Below are positions 6,609-15,314 of a DNA stretch of 64,000 nucleotides, in pieces. The stretch comes from Hymenobacter sp. ISL-91 (GTDB lineage: Bacteria; Bacteroidota; Bacteroidia; Cytophagales; Hymenobacteraceae). The notes under the pieces are model-generated. The model was not told where the DNA came from and did not search any database. It saw nothing but the letters and a program-made list of their open reading frames with translations. The stretch covers positions 1 through 64,000 of the forward strand of contig NZ_JAGGPS010000014.1 of the NCBI RefSeq assembly GCF_018613725.1, read 5' to 3'. Every line of letters begins with the position of its first letter. Position 1 is the stretch's first letter. The translations under genes and the position numbers were made by a program.

Positions 6609-7769
6609 TTACTTCAATACTGAGGCCAGCTTGGCATCCAGCTCGGCGCCGCGCAGGTTCTTGCCTACGATGCGGCCCTGGGGGTCGAGCAGAATGGAGA
6701 ACGGGATGGATTTGATGCCGTAGGTCTGGCCGGCGGCCGACTCCCAGCCTTTCAGGTCCGATACCTGCTTCCAGACCAAACCGTCGGCCTGAATGGCTTT
6801 CAGCCACTTGGCCCGGTCCTGATCGAAGGAGACGCCGTAGATTTCGAAGCCCGGGCCGGCGTTTTTGTACTTGTTGTAGGCCCGCACGATGTTGGGGTTT
6901 TCCTGACGGCAGGGCCCGCACCAGCTGGCCCAGAAATCAATCAGCACATACTTGCCGCGCAGGCTGGTGAGGGCCAGCAGCGGGCCCTGGGGCGTGGGCA
7001 GGCTGATTTCGGGAGCAGTAGCGCCCGAGACAGTGGTGCGCAGGCCGTCGAGGCGAGTAGCCAGGGCTTTGGTGTAGCGCGAGTTGGGGGCCGATGTTTT
7101 CAGCACGGTGGCCACCGAGTCGGCCAGGGCGAAGTTTTCGTCGGGGTTGAGCACGTTGGCCATCACGAAGCCCGACACAATGGAGCCTGGGTTCTGGCGC
7201 ACCAGCTGCAGCATTTGCTGCTGGCCCCGGCGCTGCAGGCTTTCGGCCCGGGCCTGGATGGCCTGCATCGAGTCGGTGCGGCCAGCCTGGGCGGCGGCGG
7301 TGTAGCGCTGCTCCAGGCGCGGCATTATCTGCTGCAGCTCTTTCTGGTTGGCTTCGGCCGCCTTGTTTATGCGGCGTAGCAACTCCGAATCGGGCGAACC
7401 CTGCACGGTGTAGGTGGCGGGCAGCTGCTGGGCGTCGCCGGCCAGCTGCACCCGCTGGCCCGGGCCAAGCACTAGCAGCGCCTGGTTCTGGTCGGTAGTT
7501 TTCACCTGGTACAGGCCGGCTTCGGTCATCGGCCCCGAAAAAGCAAACTCGCCCTTTTCGTTCAACGTAGCCGTATCGCGCGACACGAACTGGGTTTCGC
7601 CCAGCTCGGCCAAGTACACTTTGGTGCCGGCCGGGGCGTTCTGGAGCTGGCCGCTTAGCTCATAGCTGGCCGCATCGGTGGAGCCGGCGGTAGTTGGGGT
7701 AGCGTTTTTGTTGCAGGCATTGGTCATGCCAAGCAGGGCACCAAAATAAAGCAGGCTCTTCATGTTCAT
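6609..7769 (-). CDS. DUF4369/TlpA-type thiol-disulfide lipoprotein
   Basis: A periplasmic, probably outer-membrane-facing thiol:disulfide oxidoreductase. A short hydrophobic signal leads to a lipobox-like MTNAC (Cys19). An N-terminal DUF4369 domain (about residues 35-130) has the typical pattern GTKVYLAEL and GEFAFSG. A helical middle region (130-245) follows, then an AhpC/TSA-Redoxin domain with the active-site motif WASWCGPC (Cys284 and Cys287). The C-terminus holds the cis-Pro region SIPFSILLDPQGRIVG. Length (386) is normal for this Bacteroidota group. It lies downstream of a second thioredoxin-like lipoprotein on the same strand, suggesting shared use. Confidence 0.92.
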   Translation of the reverse strand: MNMKSLLYFGALLGMTNACNKNATPTTAGSTDAASYELSGQLQNAPAGTKVYLAELGETQFVSRDTATLNEKGEFAFSGPMTEAGLYQVKTTDQNQALLVLGPGQRVQLAGDAQQLPATYTVQGSPDSELLRRINKAAEANQKELQQIMPRLEQRYTAAAQAGRTDSMQAIQARAESLQRRGQQQMLQLVRQNPGSIVSGFVMANVLNPDENFALADSVATVLKTSAPNSRYTKALATRLDGLRTTVSGATAPEISLPTPQGPLLALTSLRGKYVLIDFWASWCGPCRQENPNIVRAYNKYKNAGPGFEIYGVSFDQDRAKWLKAIQADGLVWKQVSDLKGWESAAGQTYGIKSIPFSILLDPQGRIVGKNLRGAELDAKLASVLK

Positions 7770-7954
7770 TGGTTAAGCGAGTAGGCCAACCGCCCTGGCT
7801 GGGCGGCGCGGAATGGAGCAGTGCCCCGAAAACAGGCTGCAAGTTGCTGATTTTGCCCGAAAAAGGGTCCGACAGGCAGGTGTGCAACTACTACTTAGCG
7901 CCACAGGTTCCCCGCCTTCGTTGTACCATTCGCCCGGCAACCAACGCAGCCCGG

Positions 7955-8509
7955 TTAGTCGAGCGGGATATATTCCGAAATTTTCTGACCCAGGTTGCGG
8001 CCCCGCAGGTTGCGCGCCAGCTCGTAGCCGCGTGGGTCGAGCAGTACGGCCACGGGTGGCTGCTGTACCTTATAAGCCCGGGCAGTCTCACCCGACAGGT
8101 CCAGGGCCTGCGCCCAGGGCAGCTCCTCGGCGGCCAGCGCCGCGCGCCACTCGGCTTGGCTGCTCGCTCCCCACACGCTCACGATAACCAGGCCCCGGTG
8201 GCTGAACTGGTCGTAGAGCTTGCGCAGGTTGGCGTTTTCGGCCCCGCATTCGGCGCAGCCAACAGCCCGAAAATCGAGCAACACGTAGCTGCCGCGCAGG
8301 CTCTGTAGCGTCAGCGGTTTATCAGCGGCAGTTGGCAGGTCGAAGTCTGGCGAGGCCGGGCGGTTGTCGCGGCGGTTCTGGGTAGCCTCACCGGGCGTGG
8401 CCGGCGCCCCAAGCCGCTGGCAGCTAATAAGCATTAGCAGCGCGGTAGCGGCAACAACGCCCGTCATCCGGCGCAGCCCAAAGGACCTTATACTGCAAAT
8501 CTGAGCCAT
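7955..8509 (-). CDS. Thioredoxin-like lipoprotein with CAEC active site
   Basis: With the start at 8509 the protein has 184 residues: a positively charged n-region, a hydrophobic stretch and the lipobox LMLISC (Cys30). An alternative start lies at 8467. The domain is TlpA/AhpC-TSA-like: DFDLPTAADKPLTLQSLRG, then LLDFRAVGCAEC, where the usual WCGPC is replaced by GCAEC (Cys85 and Cys88), then VAVLLDPRGYELARNL with the cis-Pro position before V. Both redox cysteines are kept but the Trp, Gly and Pro of the motif are not, so the redox potential should differ from its neighbour. A partner in periplasmic thiol chemistry is a reasonable inference. Confidence 0.85.
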   Translation of the reverse strand: MAQICSIRSFGLRRMTGVVAATALLMLISCQRLGAPATPGEATQNRRDNRPASPDFDLPTAADKPLTLQSLRGSYVLLDFRAVGCAECGAENANLRKLYDQFSHRGLVIVSVWGASSQAEWRAALAAEELPWAQALDLSGETARAYKVQQPPVAVLLDPRGYELARNLRGRNLGQKISEYIPLD

Positions 8510-8559
8510 TGCCACAAATTTTCTGGTGGAATAAGGTCCTCTGCGCTGCATAGGGCGGC

Positions 8560-8644
8560 GTAGGGGCGGGGCTTGTCCCCGCCCGCCGTTGAACGGACTC
8601 GTTGAGGCGGGCGAACGGGGGGCGGGGACAAGCCCCGCCCCTAC
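8560..8644. repeat. GC-rich palindromic repeat (family B)
   Basis: The arms GTAGGGGCGGGGCTTGTCCC and GGGACAAGCCCCGCCCCTAC (8560-8579 and 8625-8644) are exact complements. Between them is a GCCCGCC...GGCGGGC inner stem. The same arms occur at 49869-49969, 58529-58645 and 61258-61366. Here the repeat lies between gatB and the CAEC thioredoxin gene. Confidence 0.9.
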
Positions 8645-8656
8645 GGCACTTCTACT

Positions 8657-10117
8657 TTATCCGTCCAAGTGCTGGCGCAGGAGCTGGTTGGCTAGCTTGG
8701 GGTCGGCTTTGCCACCGGTCAGCTTCATCAGCTCGCCCATAAACATGCCGGTAAGGCTCTTTTTGCCGGCGCGGTACTCGGCTACTTTGACCGGGTTGGC
8801 GGCCAGCACCTGGGCAATCATGGCTTCCAGCGCCCCGGCGTCCGACTGTTGCATAAGTCCTTGCGCTTCGGCGGCGGCGGCGGCAGTTTGCGTGGGGTTT
8901 TCAAGCAGGTACGGGAACAACTGCTTGCTGGCCACCGACTGGCCCACTTTGTTCTCGTCGATGAGCCCGATGATATCGGCCAGGTGCTGCGTGGTAAGCG
9001 GGAACTGGTCGAGGGTAAGGGCGCGCTCGTTGAGGTAGGCCTTCACGGGGCCGGTTACCCAGTTGGCAGCGGCTTTGGCGTTGGGGCTCAGGCGGGTCAG
9101 CTCGTCGAAATACAGCGCCAGTTCCTTCTCAGCCGTCAGCACCGTGGCGTCGTAGTCCGAAAGACCCAGCTCACCGGTGAAGCGGGCGTAGAGCTGCTGG
9201 GGCAGCGCTGGCATCTGCTGCTGCATGCGGTGCAGCCAGGCATCGTCGATGATGACGGCCGGCAGGTCGGGCTCGGGGAAGTAGCGGTAGTCGTTGAGCG
9301 TTTCCTTGCTGCGCTGGGCAGTGGTAGTGCCACTCTGGGCATCGAAGCCGCGGGTCTGGCTGTCGATAACCTCGCCGGCTTCGAGCAGCAGAATCTGGCG
9401 CTCAATCTCGTACTCGATGGCCCGCTGCACGTTGCGGAACGAGTTCATGTTCTTCACCTCCACTTTGGTGCCGAACTCGGTGGCCCCGTTCAGCATCACG
9501 CTCACGTTGGCGTCGCAGCGCAACGAGCCTTCCTCCATGTTGCCGTCGCAGATGCCGAGGTACTCTACCAGCTTCTTGATTTCGGCCAGGTAGGCGTAGG
9601 CTTCCTCCGAGTTGCGAATATCGGGCTCGCTCACGATTTCGATGAGCGGCACGCCGGCCCGGTTCAGGTCCACGAGCGTTTCGGTTTCGCCGGCCAGGTG
9701 CATGCTCTTGCCCGCGTCCTCCTCCATGTGAATGCGCGTCACGCCGATTTGCTTGGTCGTGCCATCGGCCAGCCTAATTTCCACGTGGCCCTCGGTGCAG
9801 ATCGGGGTTTTGTCCTGGGTTATCTGGTAACCCTTGGGCAGGTCGGGGTAGAAGTAGTTTTTGCGGGCAAACAGGTTGTCGCGCCGGATGTGGCAGTTGG
9901 TGGCCAGGCCCATTTTCATGGCAAACTCGATGGCCGAATGGTTGACGCGGGGCAGCGTGCCGGGGTGGCCGAGCGTAATCACGCTCAGGTTGTGGTTGGG
10001 CAGGGCGCCGTACTCGTTTTCATCCGAAGAGTACATTTTGCTGCGGGTTAGCAGCTGGGCGTGTACTTCGAGGCCGATAACGGGCTGGTATTTGGCTTTG
10101 AGGCTGTCGTCTATCAC
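8657..10117 (-). CDS. gatB: Asp-tRNA(Asn)/Glu-tRNA(Gln) amidotransferase subunit B
   Basis: GatB is the kinase/transamidase half of GatCAB, which turns Glu-tRNA(Gln) or Asp-tRNA(Asn) into Gln- or Asn-tRNA. The 486-residue protein starts with the conserved KYQPVIGLEVHAQLLT and contains FYPDLPKGYQITQ, DLNRAGVPLIEIVSEPD, the family signature around DANVS, and a YqeY-like C-terminal tail (LMKLTGGKADPKLANQLL). The start is GTG (10115-10117), since no ATG precedes the conserved block in frame. This GTG lies inside a short CACAGAT/AATCAGCG-type repeat. GatA and GatC are not in this window. Confidence 0.96.
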   Translation of the reverse strand: MIDDSLKAKYQPVIGLEVHAQLLTRSKMYSSDENEYGALPNHNLSVITLGHPGTLPRVNHSAIEFAMKMGLATNCHIRRDNLFARKNYFYPDLPKGYQITQDKTPICTEGHVEIRLADGTTKQIGVTRIHMEEDAGKSMHLAGETETLVDLNRAGVPLIEIVSEPDIRNSEEAYAYLAEIKKLVEYLGICDGNMEEGSLRCDANVSVMLNGATEFGTKVEVKNMNSFRNVQRAIEYEIERQILLLEAGEVIDSQTRGFDAQSGTTTAQRSKETLNDYRYFPEPDLPAVIIDDAWLHRMQQQMPALPQQLYARFTGELGLSDYDATVLTAEKELALYFDELTRLSPNAKAAANWVTGPVKAYLNERALTLDQFPLTTQHLADIIGLIDENKVGQSVASKQLFPYLLENPTQTAAAAAEAQGLMQQSDAGALEAMIAQVLAANPVKVAEYRAGKKSLTGMFMGELMKLTGGKADPKLANQLLRQHLDG

Positions 10118-10158
10118 AGATGTACGCTGATTATACGGCTGATGCCGCTGATTACAGG
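10113..10158. repeat. Solo ATCAGCG/CACAGAT repeat overlapping the gatB start
   Basis: Read on the minus strand, it repeats TAATCAGCGGCATCAGC, TATAATCAGCGTACATC and TGTGAT. The unit resembles the CACAGAT-containing ends of the GxxExxY cassette, but no GxxExxY gene is present here. Confidence 0.5.
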
Positions 10159-10226
10159 CGTGAAGATACTTAGCCGCCGGTGGAGTTGGTGTAACAGGAA
10201 GGCTCCCGCGGGCACGCTAGGCCGGG

Positions 10227-11021
10227 CTACATAATTCTAAATGTAGCCGGCACCCGGAAACGCACTTCGACCACTTCGCCTTCCCGGCGGCCCGGCACGA
10301 AGGGCTTTAGCTTACGAACCGACTGCACAGCGGCTTCCTGTAAGTGGGTATATGCCCACCGCAACGCAGCAGCAGCATCCGCCGACGGCTCCTCGGCCGC
10401 AACGTCCTGCACTTTACCGTCCTTGCCAACCGTAAAACCTACAATTACAACGCCCTCCGCTCTGGCCCGGAGGGCCGTCCTCGGGTACACCGTATTGCGG
10501 CCAATATCCTGCAACAGCCCGGCCTGCTCGCCCGGATAAACCGGCATTTGCATGTAAGGGAAATAGGCCACCGGATTTCCATCAGGCCCGAAACACTCGC
10601 CCGTAGTAGGCTGACCGGGCACTACCTGCTCCCGACGACGCAGCTCCCCGGTAGGGTAGTAAGTTCGCCTCTCGCCCTGCAATATCCCCAGCACGTACAC
10701 CTCCTGCAGGCGTGTTTTACCGTTTTCGTGAAATTCCAGGTAGGCTCCGTGCCGCACTCGCGGGGCTTGGTTGAGGAAGGCTTTATAGGAATAGAGCTTG
10801 CCGCTGGACAGCAAATACGTTTTAGCCACGCCCCGTGCGCTATCCTTCAGCATAATTTCCACCCGGTAAGTGGCTCCCTCGGGAGTGGCAGAACTGCGGA
10901 AGTGACGGTCCTGATACTCTGTGCTGCGCGTAATGCGCGTGCTATCGGGCAAAGGGGCCGCCACTAGCGAGCCAGCGGCCAGTAGCAGCAGGAGTGGCAA
11001 TAGCAACTTATAGTTCATCAT
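10227..11021 (-). CDS. TonB C-terminal domain protein
   Basis: A periplasmic protein with signal peptide (LLLPLLLLLAAGSLVAA). The middle contains MORN/YwqK-like tandem strands (HGAYLEFHENGKTRLQEVYV and GERRTYYPTGELRRREQ). The C-terminus is a TonB domain: NTVYPRTALRARAEGVVIVG, a VGKDGKVQDV turn, and a final VEVRFRVPATFRIM strand. TonB domains of this type often occur without the N-terminal membrane helix in Bacteroidota; their role beyond energy transduction is unclear. The neighbour at 11103 is a paralogue of the same layout on the same strand, which suggests tandem duplication followed by divergence. Confidence 0.85.
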   Translation of the reverse strand: MMNYKLLLPLLLLLAAGSLVAAPLPDSTRITRSTEYQDRHFRSSATPEGATYRVEIMLKDSARGVAKTYLLSSGKLYSYKAFLNQAPRVRHGAYLEFHENGKTRLQEVYVLGILQGERRTYYPTGELRRREQVVPGQPTTGECFGPDGNPVAYFPYMQMPVYPGEQAGLLQDIGRNTVYPRTALRARAEGVVIVGFTVGKDGKVQDVAAEEPSADAAAALRWAYTHLQEAAVQSVRKLKPFVPGRREGEVVEVRFRVPATFRIM

Positions 11022-11102
11022 AATGGGGATAATAAAAGATGCTGTTACGCACCAGTGATTTGCTTGCCACCGGTTGTAGGGGCATAAACTGCGTAATAGT
11101 AC

Positions 11103-11864
11103 TTATTGAATGGCGAAAGTAACGGGCACCGTAAAATAAACAGGCACTGGTTCGCCGTTTTGCTGGCCTGGCGTAAAGCGCGGCAGACTTGTCAGTACAC
11201 GTCGCGCTTCGGCATCCAGCTCCGGCCATAACGGCTGCGTTACCTGCACGCAACGCACTTCGCCGGTCTCGGCCACGACAAATGCCAGTTTCACCACGCC
11301 TTGCAAATTCTGTTTTAAAGCAGCATCGGGGTAACGAAGGGTGCGGCCGATGTAGCTCATCAGTTCCTGTTGTCCACCCGGAAACTCCGGCAGTTTTTCG
11401 GTGTATTTGTACTGCTTACAGGAAACGGTTGCGCCCGTTTTCGAGAAGCATGTAGCCTTCCGCTCCTTCCCCTTGTCGAATTGGGCTATCTTCTGCAAAC
11501 GACCCTGGATATCATAAGCGCGATATTCGCCATGCCTTTTATTGCCCAGTCTGTGGCTTACGTATTCAATCTGACCATTGGAACGTCGGCCCTCTACCAC
11601 GGCCAGCGTGTCACCGTTGGGCTGCCAGGTGGTCATTTTCACCATGTGTAAGCGGTTGGAAGCGACGTAGAACACACTGTCCAGCTGCGACTTTTCAGCT
11701 ACCTGGGTCCGTTGAATCCGGTAAACAGCGTCCGACGATGCGGTGACCACCGAATCTTTAAACATTCGATAAATAGTGCTTTTTATGGGTGCCTCTTGAG
11801 CAATGGTCCTGGTAGCCGTGCCCATTATCAGCAAGACGTAACTTATAATAAAAATAGCTCTCAT
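11103..11864 (-). CDS. TonB C-terminal domain protein (paralogue)
   Basis: 253 residues with a signal peptide (FIISYVLLIMGTATRTIAQ). Central repeats have the YwqK-like pattern (SNGQIEYVSHRLGNKRHGEY, then AYDIQGRLQKIAQFDKGKE). The C-terminal TonB domain carries LPEFPGGQQELMSYIG, RYPDAALKQNLQGVVKLAFV and a final PVYFTVPVTF strand. It is the upstream member of a same-strand pair with the gene ending at 10227. Base composition is somewhat lower in G+C than its neighbours. Its role is likely at the cell envelope, but the partner is unknown. Confidence 0.85.
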   Translation of the reverse strand: MRAIFIISYVLLIMGTATRTIAQEAPIKSTIYRMFKDSVVTASSDAVYRIQRTQVAEKSQLDSVFYVASNRLHMVKMTTWQPNGDTLAVVEGRRSNGQIEYVSHRLGNKRHGEYRAYDIQGRLQKIAQFDKGKERKATCFSKTGATVSCKQYKYTEKLPEFPGGQQELMSYIGRTLRYPDAALKQNLQGVVKLAFVVAETGEVRCVQVTQPLWPELDAEARRVLTSLPRFTPGQQNGEPVPVYFTVPVTFAIQ

Positions 11865-11893
11865 TGATTGCGGAATGGATTGATGGAATGAAA

Positions 11894-11931
11894 AAAGCGG
11901 GCGCCGTGCTCATCAGCACAACGCCCGCTTT
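11894..11931 (-). terminator. Hairpin terminator, alaS or TonB-paralogue region
   Basis: The stem AAAGCGGGCG (11894-11903) pairs with CGCCCGCTTT (11922-11931), with an inner GTGCT/AGCAC stem. On the minus strand it is followed by a T-run (the A-run 11891-11896). It lies just past the alaS stop at 11982. Confidence 0.75.
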
Positions 11932-11981
11932 CCGTGGGTGGCCCAACGGTCAAAAATACCGTCTTCTACCGAAAATGCAAA

Positions 11982-14663
11982 CTACGCCAGCGCCTTTTCC
12001 ACCAGCTCTTTGGCCTTGGCAATGGCTGCGGGCAGCCCGGCCGCGTTTTTGCCGCCGGCGGTGGCGAAGAACGGCTGGCCGCCGCCGCCGCCTTGGATTT
12101 CCTTGCCCAGCTCGCGCACCAGCGTGCTGGCGTTGAGCTTGCCGGCCTGCACCAGCTCATCGGCCAGCATCACGGCCAGTTGGGGCTTGCCGTCGATTTC
12201 AGCGCCGAGCACGGCTACCAGGTTCGGCACGGCCTGCCGGAGCTGGAAGGCCAGCGTTTTGAGGCCCTCAGCCGACGTAGCCTGCACCTGGGCAGCCAGG
12301 AAGTTCACCTCGCCGAGCGGCTGCACCTGCCCCGCCAGCTGCTCGCGCTGCTGGTTGATGCTCTGCTGGGCAAACTGCTCGATCTGTTTGCGCAAAGCGG
12401 CAATTTCTTCCGTCTGCTTCTCGATGCCGGGCAGCAGGTGCTGGGGGTTGCCCAGGGCCTCGCGCACCTGGCCCAGCAAATCCAGCTGCTGGTTCACGAA
12501 GGCTTCGGCGGCCTCGGCCGTTACGGCCTCAATGCGGCGCACGCCCGCTCCCACCGCGCTTTCGCTCGTGATGCGGAAGTAGCCGATGTCGCCGGTGGTG
12601 CGCACGTGGCAGCCGCCGCACAGCTCCACCGAAAACTCGCGGTCGAAGGTGATGACGCGCACGAACTCGCCGTACTTTTCGCCGAACAGGGCCGTGGCGC
12701 CCAGGTTCTTGGCCTCGTCGATGGGCACGTTGCGGCGCTCGTCCAACGGAATCTGCTGGCGGATGCGGGCGTTTACCAGCGTTTCCACCTGCCGGAGCTG
12801 GTCGTCGGTTACTTTGGTAAAGTGCGAGAAGTCGAAGCGCAGCAGCTTTTCGTTAACCAACGAGCCTTTCTGGGCCACGTGGGTGCCCACCACTTCGCGC
12901 AGGGCGGCCTGCAGCAGGTGGGTGGCGGTGTGGTTGCGCATGATCTGGGCGCGGCGGGCGGGCTCGTAGCGGGCCGTAAACTCGGCCTCCAGGTCCTGGG
13001 GCAACTCCAGCACGGTGTGTACAATCAGGTCGTTCTCCTTCTTGGTGTCGATTACCCGCACCTTGCTCAGGGCCGACTCCAGGTAGCCCGTGTCGCCCAC
13101 CTGCCCGCCCGATTCGGCGTAGAACGGGGTCTGGTCGAGCACTACCTGGTACTCGGTTTTGCCCTTGCGGTCGGTGCGGCGGTAGCGCAGGATGCGGGCC
13201 GGCGCCTCGGCCTGGTCGTAGCCTACGAAAGCGGGCTGCTCCTCCGATTCGAGCACGATGGTCCAGTCGCTCTGCTCGGCCTCCTGGGCGTTGCGGGAGC
13301 GGCTTTTCTGGGCCGCCAGCGCCTGCTGGAACCCTTCCTCATCCACCGTCAGGCCCTTTTCACGGGCAATCAGGGCCGTGAGGTCCAGCGGGAAGCCGAA
13401 GGTATCCGACAGTTCAAAGGCCGTGGCCCCGTCGATGCGGTTGCCCTGCTGGCGGAAGCCTTCTTCGAGCGAATCGAGGCGACGCAGACCGTTTTCTAGG
13501 GTTTTAAGGAAGCTGATTTCCTCCTCCTCAATCACGCGCTGCACGAATTGCTGCTGGGCCTTGAGCTCGGGGAAGATGGCGGCCATCTGGTCGGCCAGCA
13601 CGGGCACGATTTTGTACAAAAACGGCTGCTTCTGGTTCAGACTCGAAAACGCGTAGCGCACGGCCCGCCGCAGGATGCGCCGAATCACGTAGCCGGCCTT
13701 CACGTTGCTCGGGAGCTGGCCGTCGGCAATGGTAAAGGCGATGGTGCGGATGTGGTCGGCAATGACGCGGATAGCAATGTCGGTCTTCTCGTTCTCGGTG
13801 GCCGGCTGGTCGGTTACGGTGGCCGGGGCAGTGCCGTGGTAGGCCACGCCAACTTCCTTCGCGATAAACTGAATCAGAGGCTGGAAAACGTCGGTGTCGT
13901 AGTTGGACTTCACGCCCGACACGGCCATCATCAAACGCTCGAAGCCCATGCCCGTATCTACGTTCTGCTGAGGTAGTTTCAGTAACGACTTATCGGCCCG
14001 GCGCTCAAATTCCATGAACACGTTGTTCCACACTTCCACCACCTGCGGGTGGTCGGCATTGACCAGCTCGGCCCCCGGTTTCTGGGCCCGCTCCTCATCG
14101 GAGCGCAGGTCGATGTGGATTTCGGTGCACGGACCACACGGACCCGTATCACCCATTTCCCAGAAGTTATCCTTCTTGTTGCCGGGCAGAATCCGCTCGT
14201 CGGTGGTGTACTGGCGCCATAGCTCCTGGGTCTCGGTATCGGGGCCGAGGTTGTCGCCCGCGTCGCCTTCGAAGTAGGTAACGTAGAGGCGGTCCTTGTC
14301 GAGCTTGTACACATCTACGAGCAATTCCCAGGCCCAGGCAATGGCGTCCTTCTTGAAATAATCCCCAAACGACCAGTTACCGAGCATCTCGAACATGGTG
14401 TGGTGGTAGGTGTCGTAGCCTACCTCTTCGAGGTCGTTGTGCTTCCCTGATACGCGCAGGCATTTCTGGGTATCGGCGATGCGCTTAAACGGGGCGGGCT
14501 TGTTGCCCAGGAAGTAGTCTTTGAACGGGGCCATGCCCGAGTTGATGAACAGCAGCGTCGGGTCGTTTTTAACCACAATCGGGGCCGAGGGCACGATGTG
14601 GTGGCCCTTGGAGGCGAAGAAATCGAGGAACTGCTGGCGGACGTGGGCGGCGGTTGGAAGCAT
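11982..14663 (-). CDS. alaS: Alanyl-tRNA synthetase
   Basis: Charges tRNA(Ala) with alanine and clears mischarged Ser/Gly through its editing domain. The start at 14663 (MLPTAAHVRQQFLDFF) gives 893 residues; the longer frame to 14732 adds non-conserved residues. Catalytic core motifs include FINSGMAPFKDYFLG and GDTGPCGPCTEIHID. The editing domain has NHTATHLLQAAL and the zinc ligands in ELCGGCHVRTTGDIG. The C-terminal Ala-C domain ends GGGGQPFFATAGGKN, followed by a short helical tail. Domain order and length match the bacterial enzyme. A hairpin terminator follows. Confidence 0.97.
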   Translation of the reverse strand: MLPTAAHVRQQFLDFFASKGHHIVPSAPIVVKNDPTLLFINSGMAPFKDYFLGNKPAPFKRIADTQKCLRVSGKHNDLEEVGYDTYHHTMFEMLGNWSFGDYFKKDAIAWAWELLVDVYKLDKDRLYVTYFEGDAGDNLGPDTETQELWRQYTTDERILPGNKKDNFWEMGDTGPCGPCTEIHIDLRSDEERAQKPGAELVNADHPQVVEVWNNVFMEFERRADKSLLKLPQQNVDTGMGFERLMMAVSGVKSNYDTDVFQPLIQFIAKEVGVAYHGTAPATVTDQPATENEKTDIAIRVIADHIRTIAFTIADGQLPSNVKAGYVIRRILRRAVRYAFSSLNQKQPFLYKIVPVLADQMAAIFPELKAQQQFVQRVIEEEEISFLKTLENGLRRLDSLEEGFRQQGNRIDGATAFELSDTFGFPLDLTALIAREKGLTVDEEGFQQALAAQKSRSRNAQEAEQSDWTIVLESEEQPAFVGYDQAEAPARILRYRRTDRKGKTEYQVVLDQTPFYAESGGQVGDTGYLESALSKVRVIDTKKENDLIVHTVLELPQDLEAEFTARYEPARRAQIMRNHTATHLLQAALREVVGTHVAQKGSLVNEKLLRFDFSHFTKVTDDQLRQVETLVNARIRQQIPLDERRNVPIDEAKNLGATALFGEKYGEFVRVITFDREFSVELCGGCHVRTTGDIGYFRITSESAVGAGVRRIEAVTAEAAEAFVNQQLDLLGQVREALGNPQHLLPGIEKQTEEIAALRKQIEQFAQQSINQQREQLAGQVQPLGEVNFLAAQVQATSAEGLKTLAFQLRQAVPNLVAVLGAEIDGKPQLAVMLADELVQAGKLNASTLVRELGKEIQGGGGGQPFFATAGGKNAAGLPAAIAKAKELVEKALA

Positions 14664-14895
14664 GGAGCGGGGGCGCGGCGGGCGCCCGTTCGGTGAAGAA
14701 GAGTGGAAGCGGCCGCCGGGAATTGGCGGCAACCGGGTTTTTAGCTATTTTTCGCCATCAAACCCCATGGCGCTACCCGTAAAGGTAGCCGGCTGCGACA
14801 AAAGTGAAAAATGGAGCGCCCGCCTTTGGCCGGGCATTACCTTGCCCGCTACCGGCCGCCGCCCCGTCCCTCCTGCCCAAGCTGCCGCCTGGACC

Positions 14896-14903
14896 TACTT
14901 TTG
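14896..14903 (+). promoter_or_regulatory. Putative -7 box TACTTTTG of the MerR-type gene
   Basis: An exact TAnnTTTG match ending 8 bases before the ATG at 14912. If transcription starts at the usual distance, the mRNA is almost leaderless. No -33 TTTG is evident. Confidence 0.55.
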
Positions 14904-14911
14904 CCCCCCGC

Positions 14912-15274
14912 ATGACCTACCAAGACCGCGAAATTGAGAAGCAGTACTTCACCATCGGCGAAGTAGCCCAGCAGTTCAACGTGGCGCCCTCGCTGATCCG
15001 GTTCTGGGAAACGGAGTTCGACGAGCTACGGCCGCGCAAAAGCAAGAAGGGCAACCGCCTCTACACGCCCCAGGACATCGACATCTTCCGCACTATCTAC
15101 CACTTGGTAAAGGAGCGCGGCTACACCATACCCGGCGCCCGCGACCTGCTCAAGCAGAAAGGCCCCCAGCTCAAGGAGAAAATCGACGTGATTCAGAGCC
15201 TGGAAAAAGTCCGCAAGTTTATGGTGACGATGAAGAAGGAGCTGGACGCGCTGGGCAAGGCGCAGCAGGGGTAG
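14912..15274 (+). CDS. MerR family transcriptional regulator
   Basis: A 120-residue DNA-binding protein with an N-terminal winged helix: YFTIGEVAQQFNVAPSLIRFW (turn of the MerR helix), FDELRPRKSKKGNRLYTPQDI (wing), then a helical dimerisation tail. It has no visible effector-binding domain and no cysteine cluster, which fits the short MerR group common in Bacteroidota. The start at 14912 is chosen because it follows a TACTTTTG box and excludes a Pro-rich, non-conserved extension. It is divergent from alaS. Its target genes are not apparent. Confidence 0.9.
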   Translation: MTYQDREIEKQYFTIGEVAQQFNVAPSLIRFWETEFDELRPRKSKKGNRLYTPQDIDIFRTIYHLVKERGYTIPGARDLLKQKGPQLKEKIDVIQSLEKVRKFMVTMKKELDALGKAQQG

Positions 15275-15314
15275 TTTAAAAGGGCCATCTATTTCGCTTA
15301 GCCTTCTGCCATTT

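Noticed and set aside
11934..13499. Long open frame opposite alaS
   Set aside because: Antisense shadow of alanyl-tRNA synthetase, with no independent start or domain.
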